Shown: positions 1 to 12,323 of the stretch, piece by piece
How positions within the stretch are numbered: position 1 is the stretch's first letter
How the letters are laid out: each line of letters opens with the position of its first letter
Source of the DNA: Anoplolepis gracilipes
Taxonomy: Eukaryota > Arthropoda > Insecta > Hymenoptera > Formicidae
Direction of reading: 5' to 3'
Length of the DNA stretch: 64,000 nucleotides
NCBI RefSeq assembly: GCF_047496725.1
Contig: NC_132970.1
Coordinates: 21,602,001-21,666,000 of the forward strand
Program-made: the position numbers and the translations under genes
The notes under the pieces: generated by a model
What the model was told of the DNA's origin: nothing
The model's database searches: none
The model's input: only the letters and a program-made list of their open reading frames with translations

Positions 1-118
1 TCATTAACACTTTACACAGCACTGGCGATATATATATTTCTGATAGAATAATTGTTTTGGGACGTAAATGATGTATAAATGTTTGCATATTTGATCAAAA
101 AAATTTATTGTTCTTTGC

Positions 119-201
<83 letters not shown>

Positions 202-748
202 GTATCGGACAATTTTCGCTCGTGTATATATGAATTTATAAAAACGTACAAATGTGCAAAGTTTAAAATAAACAATTATCTGTTAATTACGCAAAACTCT
301 CAATTCTCAGTTAATCTGCGTCAATTACATTATCTGACTTGTGTCAAACCGCACGGTTTCAGGAATATTCGGTACGTCGGACGGCAAATCGGATTCGATT
401 TATACATAAATGCTCGCATAATTATGAGTGTTTATCCGAGTTAGCATACATATCGGCGCGATATCAATATGCACATTAAATTCATTAAAGTTGCGTAATG
501 AACAATTGAGGTTTAATGTTTATTTTGCACTGCATATTCGCGTATTACTGCACCCTAGAGCGTATAATACGTTCATGTGTATGTATATAGGGGAAGCGCG
601 TTATACATTATTAATATCATTCGTTCAATTTTAATAACGCGCAATCACATTCGCGCTAGTTTTATAATATTTAAATAAAATTGTTAACACTCTACTTATT
701 AGCTGACTCCATTTGCAACAAAACATCTTTTATTAATTAATCGATATA
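1..748. other. AT-rich non-coding stretch, no gene seen
   Basis: Apart from the long (AT)n tract at 122-199, this is AT-rich sequence without a recognisable gene. Two short open frames (79-444 and 428-634) run through it. The first is mostly a Tyr-Ile run read from the microsatellite. Neither resembles a known family. Confidence 0.7.
122..199. repeat. (AT)n microsatellite, about 39 units
   Basis: An uninterrupted AT dinucleotide tract of 78 bp, among the longest in the window. It is a self-complementary, length-unstable sequence and a likely polymorphic marker. Confidence 0.97.
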
Positions 749-1333
749 CAGGGTGTCTCATAACTAATGAGCCAACGCTCGTGAGTGGGTAGAGTACAGT
801 GAACTAAACAAAAAAGTATTAAATCATTTTGCGATTTTCGCAATAATTATTAAAATATTAATTAAAAACGCTTAGCGAACAATATTATACATATCTACAA
901 GATGTCCGGTAATAATCGTCCCAACTCTCTAGAGCAGATAGAGCAAGTCAAACTGAACATAAAAGTCCTGTATGATTTTGCGATTAGCGCAATAATTATT
1001 GAACTATTAATTAAATACGCTCAGGGTATGCTGAGCGCTATATGCGGCGCGCGATCATACGCTGAGCGTTTCTAATTATTTTAATAATTATTGCGAAAAT
1101 CGCAAAATGATACAGGACTTTTATGTTCAGCTTGATCTGCTCTATCAGCCCTAGAGAAGTGCGACAATTATTACCGGACATCTTGTACATATGTATAATA
1201 TTGTTTGCTAAGCGTTTTTAATTAATATTTTAATAATTATTGCGAAAATCGCAAAATGATCTAATACTTTTTTGTTCAGTTCACTATACTCTACCTGTTC
1301 ACGAGCGTTGTTCGTTAGTTATGAAACACCCTG
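749..1333. mobile_element. 585-bp foldback (long-TIR) non-autonomous DNA element
   Basis: The whole segment is one imperfect palindrome. The left end CAGGGTGTCTCATAACTAAT is mirrored at the right end as ATTAGTTATGAAACACCCTG with few changes (read inward from the right: CAGGGTGTTTCATAACTAAC). Arms of roughly 280 bp pair throughout, for example TTTTGCGATTTTCGCAATAA and GATGTCCGGTAATAAT on the left against their complements on the right. A short unpaired centre lies near 1031-1055. TATA flanks both ends (745-748 and 1334-1337), which fits insertion at TA as in Tc1/mariner-type elements, although TA cannot be separated from the symmetric repeat. No coding capacity is visible, so this is a MITE-like or foldback element. 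The superfamily is inferred from the target site only. Confidence 0.88.
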
Positions 1334-4091
1334 TATAAATTAATAATATGTTCTCCATTTTATTATAATAATACATTGAACATTGTCTTGCGGAATTAAT
1401 GTTATTTAATCGACATTATATCGTCGATAATATGTTTTGTATGGAAATTATGTTTCTGTAAAGTTTCAAATAACAAAGAAGATATCTAATAAAGGTATAA
1501 TTAACGGCTTAAAAAGATTCTAAAAGAGAGTTGGTTACAGAGTTTTTATTTTCAGCAAGCTTTGTGTTTAACGAGGGCGATCATTTGTGTTCAACGTTTC
1601 TTAGATATACGCAACGTCTGCAATCTCGGTAGGACGGCACACAACATCGTTATCAAAGAGTTTTATTATTTTGAAACGGAACAATCGTCCTCTTACTTTA
1701 ACGCGTCATTGGGCACACCCGACTGTCGTAACAAGAAAGACGGTCGTTAAACCACTTGTCTTCGCTCGCTCCTGAAATTCTCGAGAGTGCACGCGCCACA
1801 TTGTAGGTTCATTCATCCGCGTCATGTGTGTATGTGTGCGTATATGTATGGGTGTATATACATGGTGTCCACATTTTGTCTCTCGATGAAGAATAATTGG
1901 CAAAAATTCTACAACGGCATTATTTGTAATTAAAATAATTTTATTTGTGTTATTTTTCTTCTAAAATTTGACTCTGATACTTTAAAATATAATATCTTAG
2001 AAAGAAATAAAAAATTTACTTAAAGCAAAACAAGAAAAATACAAAACTTTAATTACTTTTTTTTTTTATAAAAATCTTTTCGTACGTTTCTCCTTTAGAA
2101 TTTTTAAGCGCTTTTTAAGCTTTAGAAGATGACTTTTTGGAAATTGAAGTGAAACACCCGATATATACACCGTATGAAAGTGTGTATGTATTTAATGATC
2201 ATCTTGGTTGCACAAGGGCTGCCTTTAATTGGTAGACGCAAGATCCTAGGTATACTAGAAGAAGCAAGAATGGGGATTGCGAGGGTGGTTATCCCCGGCT
2301 GAGCGTCCTCAGTGCTGGCAAATGAACCGATCAAGCATACCCGGCCAAGTGGTTGCTGAGAGTATCGAGTCAGACCGCCCGCCACTACGTCTATGATATG
2401 TCGCGTACAGCATACACGTAACTGGCACAAACCTCTCAAAATACGTATGCACGTTGCTGTTATGTTGGTAAGTGTGGATAGCTGGCGAAGATCAAAGGAT
2501 AAGTGTCGGAAGACAACTACCAAATTGAATAAAGCGACAAATGTAACTTTAATGCTGTAAACGGTTTGTCTTAGCCGATGTAGTTTGAACGTTAAAGTGA
2601 ATTTCGACGATTGTCCTATGTGTGCTTTTAGATATTATTATTAATTTTTAAATTATTAAAAAGAAAAATAGAAATATGATATCGTCACGATGGTCGAAAA
2701 ATTGAATAATTTATTTTTAACTAAATTGCTAAAATATTTTAATAACTATAATGGATGAAATATAATATTGAAAAGGCATCGGTTATTAATGTTTCCAATA
2801 ACATCATAAAACACGATAGTTAATAGATTTAATATATTTGAAACCAATGTTCTCTCTCTCTCTCTCTCTCCCCGCGCGCGCGCTCGAATATAAAATAATA
2901 TTGAAAAGTGAGCATGTTTCGTTTAATTAACAACAGTTTTAATCGGCGATTTTATAGCAGAAAGAAAGCTAACCAAAGTATACTGTATTTCTCACCGCAA
3001 CCAAGCTTGTAAGCGGAACAGCCGGCTTGATTGTAAAATGGATCGGAAGTAATCTGTTTAATCGAGCCCTTCCCATCGCATGTACTATCTGAAATAGTTC
3101 GAATGGCTTAGGCTTAATCGTGTATCTACGTATCACTTTGACGATACTGTTGAAGGAATTCCGATACATGCTACAAGGGTTAACATTCGATTGTGCGAAT
3201 CGGCTTTGCATTTTGATTAGGCATAGCGGAAGGCACCAAGTTCTGTCGTTTCTCATCTCATTATGCGACATTAAATCTCTATTGCTGGTAGAATGAAGAG
3301 CGAGTACTTGAAACATATAATACTCTGACGTGATATCGGCGAAAAATTTCATTTTAATCGTTAAAAATACGGGCAACCCAAGCTAACGTTTCATCCACTT
3401 AACGGGGGTATTAAATAATAAATCAACAACGGGTAGGCGAGCATCGTAAACCGATCCGTTTTCCATTTAACAATTTGCACGTTTTACGCGATACCATATT
3501 CCGCTTCTCCAAATCAATAAAGCAGAAATGAGTCACGACGGATATGTGTAAAATTCAGCGGTATAAACTGTTTGCTATTTACAGAGTGTTCCGCCGATAT
3601 GCATTGTTTATCTCACTATAAAATGCAACGATCATAGCTGTACAAATTTTATGTTTTGCATTTTTATATTTAAAACGCTGAATGCTACGTATAGTAAACG
3701 CTGCACAAAAAACTCAACACCGTTGCGATAAACGTTGAATTTTGCATTAGATTGCTATTATATGAAAAAAGTCTTTCTTTGCAACAAAGCTATATTAGTC
3801 CAGTTTTCTATTAACGTTATGTTGAATAATGATAGCTGTTGGAAGCCTGTTTTGTACCTATCATCAAATATCAAGCTTCATAACGTAACATTTATGTTGG
3901 CACGTTTTCAGGCTATCAAACAAAATGCAAAATTTATACTCACACGTCAATAACCAGCGATTAATAACCATTTCAATTGTTCTTATTAAACGTCAACAAT
4001 CTCATATCGCATTTCGTTTGAAAAACGCACTCATTCATGCCGCGTAATCTCCGCCATTATCCGCGACCGTACTCTTTTTTTTTTTTGTCAA
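1334..4091. other. AT-rich non-coding stretch with one higher-complexity island
   Basis: Mostly AT-rich sequence. The part at about 2190-2530 has more even base composition and is open on the minus strand for 133 codons (2122-2523), with a 35-codon ATG frame on the plus strand beginning near 2195. Another minus-strand frame of 135 codons lies at 2969-3376. None carries a domain I recognise, and no convincing splice-site pair frames any of them. Confidence 0.6.
2850..2884. repeat. Compound (CT)n-(CG)n simple repeat
   Basis: A CT dinucleotide tract of about 22 bp passes directly into a C and CG alternation of about 13 bp. The CG part is a potential Z-DNA-forming sequence. Confidence 0.93.
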
Positions 4092-4391
4092 TCTACCGCG
4101 GTCTATTTCGAATGTCCGTCATTCGAAAATAAAAGCACAGCGTACAATATGGGAACCGCCCGAAGGTATTTCCCGGCGACACCCTTTCACATCGCGCCGC
4201 TAACTCCGATAATTGATTTAGCGGTGGATCAGGAACGTAATACATATAACTGCTCCGCGCGACGGCACCGACGGAGTGGGGGGGAGGGGTTGGAGGGAAG
4301 AGGGTACCGTTTAAACTTAGTTTAATTAAACCGTGGATTTATTGGGCACCGCTTGATACACGCACACGAAGGCACCGGCTATAGTAACAGA

Positions 4392-4425
4392 CGACAAGAG
4401 GGTACACGGACGTACCCTCTTGTCG
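4392..4425. repeat. Perfect 14-bp hairpin with 6-nt loop
   Basis: CGACAAGAGGGTAC (4392-4405) is followed by the loop ACGGAC and then by the exact complement GTACCCTCTTGTCG (4412-4425). The stem is GC-balanced, so this is unlikely to be a chance product of low-complexity sequence. Its function is unknown. Confidence 0.9.
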
Positions 4426-4560
4426 GGAGGAAGGGGGCAAAAGCGGAAGACAAAGTGGAGGGGTGAAGCTCAATGTTGAAGGGGTAGGTCAGGGAGAGAA
4501 GGAGCGAGGGAAAATGCTACACGTGTCTACGATCCGTCCGGTTATCGTTGTGTGGGTGCA

Positions 4561-4584
4561 TATATATATATATATATATATATA
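4561..4584. repeat. (TA)12 microsatellite
   Basis: A pure TA dinucleotide tract of 24 bp inside the CpG-rich island. It gives rise to Ile-Tyr runs in the overlapping frames. Confidence 0.95.
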
Positions 4585-5275
4585 GGCTATACAGACACGG
4601 GGGGTAAAGTCCTCCAAATGTCCCCGGGAGAGATATCGCGCGGTATCAATTGGGATAATGGCACCACTAAAGATTCGCGAAGAAATCGGTTTTGTGCCAG
4701 TTTCGTGACGAGGTGCAGGCAGCGAGGGAGATATCTCTCTTCTCGAAAATGTCACGGGATCGGCCGCGATGCATATTCAGCGGAATGAATTGCGCTTTAA
4801 TGAAGGCTGCCGACGGCTCTCGGGACGGGGCCGACGTGAAATGTACATCGCCGAGGGCGAGCTCGCGATTAATTGGGGTCGAGGAGGGACGAGACGAGAA
4901 GCATTCGGACGTTGCTCCTCGGTTTACCCAGAAATGATTGCTCGATTATTTTCGATAGTTAGTTTTTGTCCCGAATTGACGTTGTGTTGAGAAATCAATC
5001 ACGTCGTGCGCGGTTAACGGATATTCCTTTCCGCCTCACTAGGATTTTTAAGAGCAGTGTTTAAGTCGTTTTTTTCGAAGAACTTTACCGACAGTGTAGC
5101 AAAACTTTTAACTACATTTGTCGAAAACTAATGTCTTTTAGACGTCTTCTTAATTCGTCCGCATGATTTTTTAATTTGCTAGTGCAAAATATTGATTTGA
5201 ATAGCTTTAATCGTTGCAATGTTATTAGTTGTAGGTTTGACAAAATGCCGAAAATATTATTATGCAGAAAGAGAC

Positions 5276-5308
5276 ATATATATATATATATATATAATAT
5301 ATATATAT
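5276..5308. repeat. (TA)n microsatellite with one phase break
   Basis: A TA tract of about 33 bp interrupted once by an AA step. Confidence 0.93.
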
Positions 5309-5479
5309 CAGTAATGTAACGTTTCTAAAACACTGTACATTGTGAAAGCTCGGCTTTCAGACAGAGTTAAAATCACTAATATACGTATTTAAGGAGTTGA
5401 AATACATATGTAATTAAGTTGGTTCCCGTTGAAACGTATTCAATTACTAGCAACTCATTACATGAACTACGAATACTGG

Positions 5480-5890
5480 TTTCTAATTATTCGATGCTTT
5501 TACTTTGCAGATTCAATTAGCATATTTCACTTGCAATCTTTAATAATTGATGCAATAGTCTTATAATAATTAATACTAATTTAGTATCGAAAATGATTTC
5601 ATAATTGTGGAAGAAAATATCTAATTATTTGAAAAGAATCTAATTAAGCTGACAAATTATATCGCTTTAATTAGATTCATTTGCTTCATTATAAATATAT
5701 TCTTTATTTTTATAAGACAGCTCTTAATTAATATCCTATGTAAAATAATCATTAATATAAAGCAAGACACATCTAATAATAATATAGCAGAAACTATCTG
5801 ATATATTTTAAATCTATTATTTTTTAATTAATCGTTATTTATATCTATAAACATTAATTTTGTATTTATAATTTAATTAGAATCGTTTTA
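5480..5890. promoter_or_regulatory. Cluster of TAATTA-type homeodomain-like motifs
   Basis: About ten ATTA/TAATTA-type cores occur in 400 bp, for example CTAATTATTC, CTAATTAAGC, TTTAATTAGATTC and TTTAATTAGAATC. Two of them form the arms of a hairpin: GAATCTAATTAAGC at 5636-5649 against GCTTTAATTAGATTC at 5664-5678, with one bulge. TAATTA is the core of many homeodomain sites, but the background is AT-rich, so enrichment is not proven. Confidence 0.2.
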
Positions 5891-8800
5891 ATGACTCTGT
5901 CATAGCGCTTTAATAATTTTTAGCCTTTATTTGTCTCCTCCCATTTTCTTCTCCCTCTCATCTTCGAGAACGTTCTTTCATTTTATCTCTCGATAAAAGG
6001 GATTTGACCCTTTGAGTACTTCTACAAGTACCATTATCTTTCATGGAAAATTTTCTTAAGATTATTACCTTGTAACCTACAAAATTTGACGAATACAGAG
6101 ACATTTTTGACTTTTAATTTACTGCACCCTTGTTTGTAGTTAATTAATCAGCATGCTTAAGATACTTTCGAGAATGAAGAGAAACTATTATGTTTTTCTT
6201 ATAGAAGGATTTATTAACACGATTGCGAAAGAGTATTTGTATAATAATGATAATAAAAGGGCTGAGTAGACCTTTATTTTGCATTCTTGAGTGAGCACTG
6301 ACTTGCATTTTTTATTGATTCACGTTGTATAGAGGCCGCATATGGTTAAAGTGGAAATTTTCACGGACTTCTAGAGCAAGAAAACATACGCAATAAATTT
6401 AGATCGGAAGTTTCTACCATATACATGTAGAACTTATTACGATTAGATTACGTGAATTTGAGAAAATGAGTTTACAAGTATAATAAGTGTTTGAAAGAAA
6501 AACTAAATTTAGCTATATATTTTGTGTAAATATGACAAGTTGTACTGGAAAAGTCAAAGCGAAACATTTTTACTCGCAAAGCCGTAATAAAAGAATAAAA
6601 AAAATATCCAATCGTCGGTGCGGATACGAAACTCACTCTAGTAATCCTCGGCAAGATGGAGTGTTTGTGAACGAGAGCATTCTCTAGGATTTCCGCCAAA
6701 AGCGTCTTTCGATTACGAACCTCTGTCCTAAAGTTTGCTCAGTGGACGAAGAGTCCTGTCCATTACCCAACTGAACCTCTACTACTACGCTGCTGATTCC
6801 CAATATCTCAAACGAAGTGTCAATCGAACGTAGAACAGAAACTATTGCCGCAGTTTTAACACAGGAGATATAAATAATAACACTGCTATGCTGAATGCAG
6901 AAAATAAAGAATATTTGACGAAAATTTATAATAATCACATTAAAGAATAAAAAAAATTATTTATGTAATTACATTTCTCTTTAATAATATAAGGAAGCAA
7001 ACTAAGAGAAAAAAATCTGCAGTTGTTTCCTTGTTTAATTTTAATCAAAACTAAAAGGGATAAATTTTTTGTGAAGAGACTAGGGGATGTTTTTTATAAA
7101 GTGTATTGTAAGTATCTAGTTGTTTTATTTATGTGAATAGAACACGCGCGGAATTAACAATAATGGCTAGCAAGAACAAGTAGAGCGGATTCTTTGTTTT
7201 CGATTCAACAGAAAGAAGAACAACAGCTCGTAAAAAACGATTTCATTCAATTACCTTTATCTGTATTTATTGTGACCGACGAAAGGCTAATCGGATATAA
7301 TTGGCACCCGTTCCTTAGAGATTGTCCTCGAAAGACGCCTCTATAGAATTAGCCTCCTCTTGCGACTGCTTCTAAGTCTTCGTTTGTCGCGGAATTTATC
7401 GTGACGTTTGCCCCAAATCCAACGAAACGAAGAAGTTCAAAGTTGGCTAAGCTGTCACGATTTCTTTGCAAGCAGATTAATGACAGTGATCTTTGTTATA
7501 TTGGTTGGTAGTAATTGGCAATGTGCAGAGAAAAGCAACTTTTGTCATAAAGACATGTTCATCAACCTAGTTTTGTCTTTCACGCTTACTTTCTCAGATG
7601 AAAAATACAATACAAATGCATATATAGGCTCTTTATTGATTTAGTTTTTGTACAAAAATCTGGACCTTTTTATAAAATTTCATTTTATAATACAAAGCGT
7701 CCCATTTTAATTCCGCGCTTAATAAAAAGGTTGATTTTATGAAAAGCGCAACATATATACATGTTATTGACATTTATGAACATATGTTGAGAATTATTCG
7801 AGTACTTTAGAGTTTTAAATTTATAAAAATATATATGTAATGTTTTATATCACACACGTAATAAATACTAATTGTAAGTCTCTAGTAATTAACATTATTT
7901 ATTAATAAATAATAAAATTGTTAAGAAAACATTTTTAAATATACCTATACCGTACTTACATATACGCGATATTTAGAAATTATCTCTATGTATAATCTCT
8001 CTGTATTAATCCCTGTAAATAACCTCTAACATGTGGGAGGGAAGCGTGTCAAAATATACAGAAATATATAAATAGATTTATTCGTTCGAAAATAATTATT
8101 GAAAAAGATCGTAACTGTGTATTTTAACGCGCTTATATGTAGTTACGTGTTATTTACGTGTTATTGAAAACTGCATTAATGAATGACGATCAATCACCTG
8201 TCATATCCTTTCAAACTATGGCAACCATACCAGCATTGCTGACACATCAAGTTCATTATTCACTGACACATTATTCGCATGTAATCTATCATATTTTCCC
8301 AAAATAAAGTAACCTATGAAATAAAAATGCAGAAAAAAGCCAGTAAAAAAATTTCTATTTTCGATAAATAATTTGAATCGAATTTGAAGAGGCGAATCCC
8401 TGAGGAACGTGTAATTCGCTCGAATATCGCGGAGTAAATTCGACGCGCAAACAAAACATCAAACGGGTCAGTCAAGGGAACATTCCCAAAGCCAATTCCG
8501 AGAGCGGCTATTAACCACAACGGACAGGAACGACGCTTGCTGGTATACAATACGAATGAAACACACGAAGTAAACGGCATTATTGAAAGGCGATGCGCGC
8601 CGGTGTAACGCCTGTCTGTACCACTGAGAGGACGACGCCACTCAGAGAATTATTGTCCTTAATTAGCTTTACTTACGCTTACGACGACCAATGCGGAGTG
8701 AAGTGCCGGAATAATCCTCACGGCTATCCCGTATCGTTCTATCCGCGCAGCGATGCCAAAAGCTCTTATTCGATCGAATGCACTATACACCATTAAGCAA

Positions 8801-11800
8801 TCTTTCCCTTGACGTTTAGAAAGAATAATATAAGCTTGGTAAAATATTTAACGATAATATTACATTTTAATATTAATACTAAAATATATACATATATATC
8901 ATGTAGATGCAAATAATTTTTACAATTTCTGTGTAATTGCGCGAAGAGCAAATTTATTTTTATTTTTGGTTAAAAATATAGCAACTTTTTGCTGGGAAAA
9001 CAACATTTTACTGCTATGGTTTTCATAATATAAAAAATTTATTAAAAAATTAAAATGTGTGATGAATAGCTTGTAAATCTGAAAAAATTAGATCTACCAT
9101 TTACATTTCAAATCTTTTAAAGCAAGAGACATTTTCACTCTCAGTAGCACTTTGAAAGCTTTACAATACGAAATTATTCTCTTCATCCTTTCATCGCTTA
9201 CGTGTGTCATTAAAATCTTGTCGAGAATTATCTTGTAGATCAATTCAAGGTATGCGACTTTCGATCTCTTACTTTCTTTCTTTCTTCTTATTTTTCTTTA
9301 TTAATTATTTCGTGTCGTTGTTATCCCAAGCGAAAAGCTCGATCCGTTGCAATGTAATCTATTAAGTCGAGTGCAACGAGCTGCACTCTTCCCGATATTG
9401 GAGAAAAGCTGTAGAAAAAGGCTGGGCCGAGAATAAGGGATCGAAGGAGAAAAATGGAGAACAACGAGGAATGCAAGAGAGAGTAGAGTGCCGATGACGG
9501 TCGATGGCAAAAATGCCTCTTAGCCTTTTATCAGCCGGGCGCAGGCATAATTTAAGTGAGAGATTATTAAAAGTAAAGGTGTGTGCGCGAGAAAGATTCC
9601 GAAATTATCAAAAGTGAAACGCCATTAACGAAAATAAGGGCTTGGGAGTCAGGTGAAAATTCAATATGCTTATGATATCTTTATTAATCGGATCTCCTAC
9701 AATTAAAGGCATGGTTATTCATTATGAATAAACAGTTGATTAATTGCATACTTCTTTCATAAATTCCTATCCGATTATTTATCTTTCAATTATTTTTTTT
9801 TTTTGACATAATTATATTATGATAATTCGTGAATTATAATAATTTATTTTTGCTTTTTTGGTTATTTAAAATTGATTAATTCAGAATGATTTCTTGGAAG
9901 AAACGTTCTTTTAAAGCTCTACATATATTATTGTGAAATATATGTTTATAAAGAACTGATCTTGTTAATAAGAAATTTCGTTAATTTTTCCCGCTGTTTT
10001 TATTTTTTCCATGTGTCTGATGCAAAAGGCGTTCGTGCGTGTTCTAATAATTGGATGTAATCCAGCGCATTTGAAAACGCATCGAATATTTAGATGTAAC
10101 GATATTTTATCGATTTGTAAAAAATGCAATTAAGAATTTACAAAATTTAACGCTCGTATCGACGATCTGATAAATATTTTTATGCTCAACATACGTATAA
10201 TTTGTGCTCGTCATAAATTCCGAGGAAATGCGGCTCTCACATTGAGAAATCACTAATGTTTGTATTTGTATATCCTATAAAGAAAGAACAATAGACGTGC
10301 CATAAAACACGGAAATCGTCGCTAAAAAAAAACAAATCAACATGTGGATATTTAGTAAATATCTGAAAGTTGTAAGTTTGTATTTTATGATTAAAAAAAA
10401 TATACATATATATTTTTAATATATACAATTTAATATGTATTACTTTATATGTATTTAAATTATTAAAACAAAATTTTCTTTCTCTATATTATAAATTACT
10501 AATATAAATAATATTTAAAAAATAAGAAACCTTTTGCATTTTATTTTTTCATAAATATAAATTATTATTATTATTGTAATTATTATTTAGTTATACTAGA
10601 GAAACTTTTTTACCTTTTCTCTTTTTCTTATTGTATCGTTCTTTTTTCTAATCTTATCTTGTTTGCATTAATTAATAAAAACAAGATACACGATATATTA
10701 GTCACTCAAAGTTCATTGCCAGTCGTGATAAGATACCCAATTATTCTTTAAAGTGAGATTTGGTTATTTTTAGACTCTAGATAAAAAAAGAGATTTACGC
10801 TTGATCTCCGCTCAAGAGTTTTCTCATTACCGCTTCCTCCAACCGCTTCGTAAGCTCGCGCGGTTTCTCTTCCGAGGGCCTCTAATGTGTTGTAGCTCTC
10901 GTAAAGGGACAGAGAGATGTACCGTTAAACCGGATGCGGAGAATGCCGGCCATTGTTGTGAGCATGCTTGTGCAAAATGTTATGCGATACTGGCTGACGA
11001 AGTAAGAAGAGGCGGCATCAACGTACCCAGCCTAATAGTACCCACTATCCGCGTCTTTTGTTGTCCGCGTCTTAGTTTAATGACGTGGCATTATCTGGCA
11101 TCCTCGGGACTCATCTAGGGTATAGGAATTTATCTCTGATGGAAATTCGATGTGAGAACAAAACGGAAAATCTCGACTAATGCACATGAATGTAATATTC
11201 ATAAACCAATGCGCAATTTTCTTATGGCTACAACAATATCTTCGATCTAGATACTGATGGATTCAATTCAAATCTCATCTATATTCTATAAACTATATTT
11301 TATAAAAGAATTCGTCGGCTGACTTTTGTTTATTCATGTCATATTAAATTTTCTATTACATTTTAAATGATTCTGTTGGAGAATAAAAATTTGCTTTTCA
11401 TTTATTTGAGTTTGTATGAGATTTAAAAAAAAAACATACATATTTTTACTTGTCATATTGAATTTATTGCAAGATTTTTTATTGCATTTCTTCTGTAGCA
11501 TTTTTCTAATTAGTGATATCATAAAACTATAGACAAAAAATGCATATTGATATTAACTGCAAAATATTTATGAAATGAATTGCGTACTAAAATTACAGAT
11601 AAATTGCATACTGAAATTTCTAAAATTATATTTAAATCAAAATCTCTCATACCTAACTGTCTCTTATAAAATATGTCAGTAATCTATAAAAAAATTTCTA
11701 TACATTTATGCATGAATGTGTTAAACTCATCAATGTGTTAACTGTTTTTGTATTACTGTATGAGAAAGTTATTATATTGCACTTTGTGATGCCATTTATT

Positions 11801-12302
11801 TAGTAAATCTAAATTTCATTATTATGACATGAATATTAAAAGCAAAATAGGACGGTTTTAAATTCGTTGAAAAAGTTTATCAATAAGCTCAATCCGATTA
11901 TAAATATGAAATCAAAAATTTAATGAAAGCATTCTGTAATAGACAGACTTTCTAATATATATAGGCTCTGCTTATATTTTGATGTAACGTTCTACCCGCT
12001 TTAATGACCGCAATCTTATTACAAGTAGTTTAACATTTTGCTATTATACTATAATTTAATATTACACAACATTACCTAATAATTTTACAAAATTTTGATA
12101 ATATTCCATTAAAAGCTGCAACATTAATGAAAAATCTCTATTATCTAAATATTTATAATATTTTAATTTATATGAATTTTTTTATTTATATATTTATAAT
12201 ATTTAAATTTATATAAACATTACAAAAAAAAAAAAATAATGTTTTATGATTTTTACCAACTTTGAAAATTTCGCAGAGATATTTAATGAATCTGTGTTCT
12301 CC

Positions 12303-12323
12303 CTCTCTCTCTCTCTCTCTCTC
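12303..12323. repeat. (CT)n microsatellite
   Basis: A CT dinucleotide tract of about 21 bp. Confidence 0.95.

Larger units (their letters stand above)
4150..4990. other. CpG-rich island, possible regulatory DNA
   Basis: Base composition shifts sharply to GC-rich with abundant CpG, including poly-G patches near 4276-4300. Several overlapping open frames of 73-88 codons occur on both strands (4489-4990). This is expected where stop codons are rare, so I do not call a gene. It may be a regulatory island or a 5' region of an unseen gene. Confidence 0.4.
4991..10800. other. AT-rich non-coding stretch, no gene seen
   Basis: Long AT-rich interval with short open frames of 60-88 codons on both strands and no recognisable product. 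Locally less AT-rich patches lie near 6640-6850, 7270-7470, 8400-8790 and 9310-9560. Nothing in them supports an exon call. Confidence 0.65.

Noticed and set aside
79..444. 121-codon open frame with a long Tyr-Ile run
   Set aside because: The run is a direct read of the (AT)n microsatellite and the rest has no recognisable similarity.
8939..8953. 15-bp identity GCGCGAAGAGCAAAT with 22449-22463
   Set aside because: Roughly one exact match of this length between unrelated positions is expected in 64 kb, and similarity does not extend outward.
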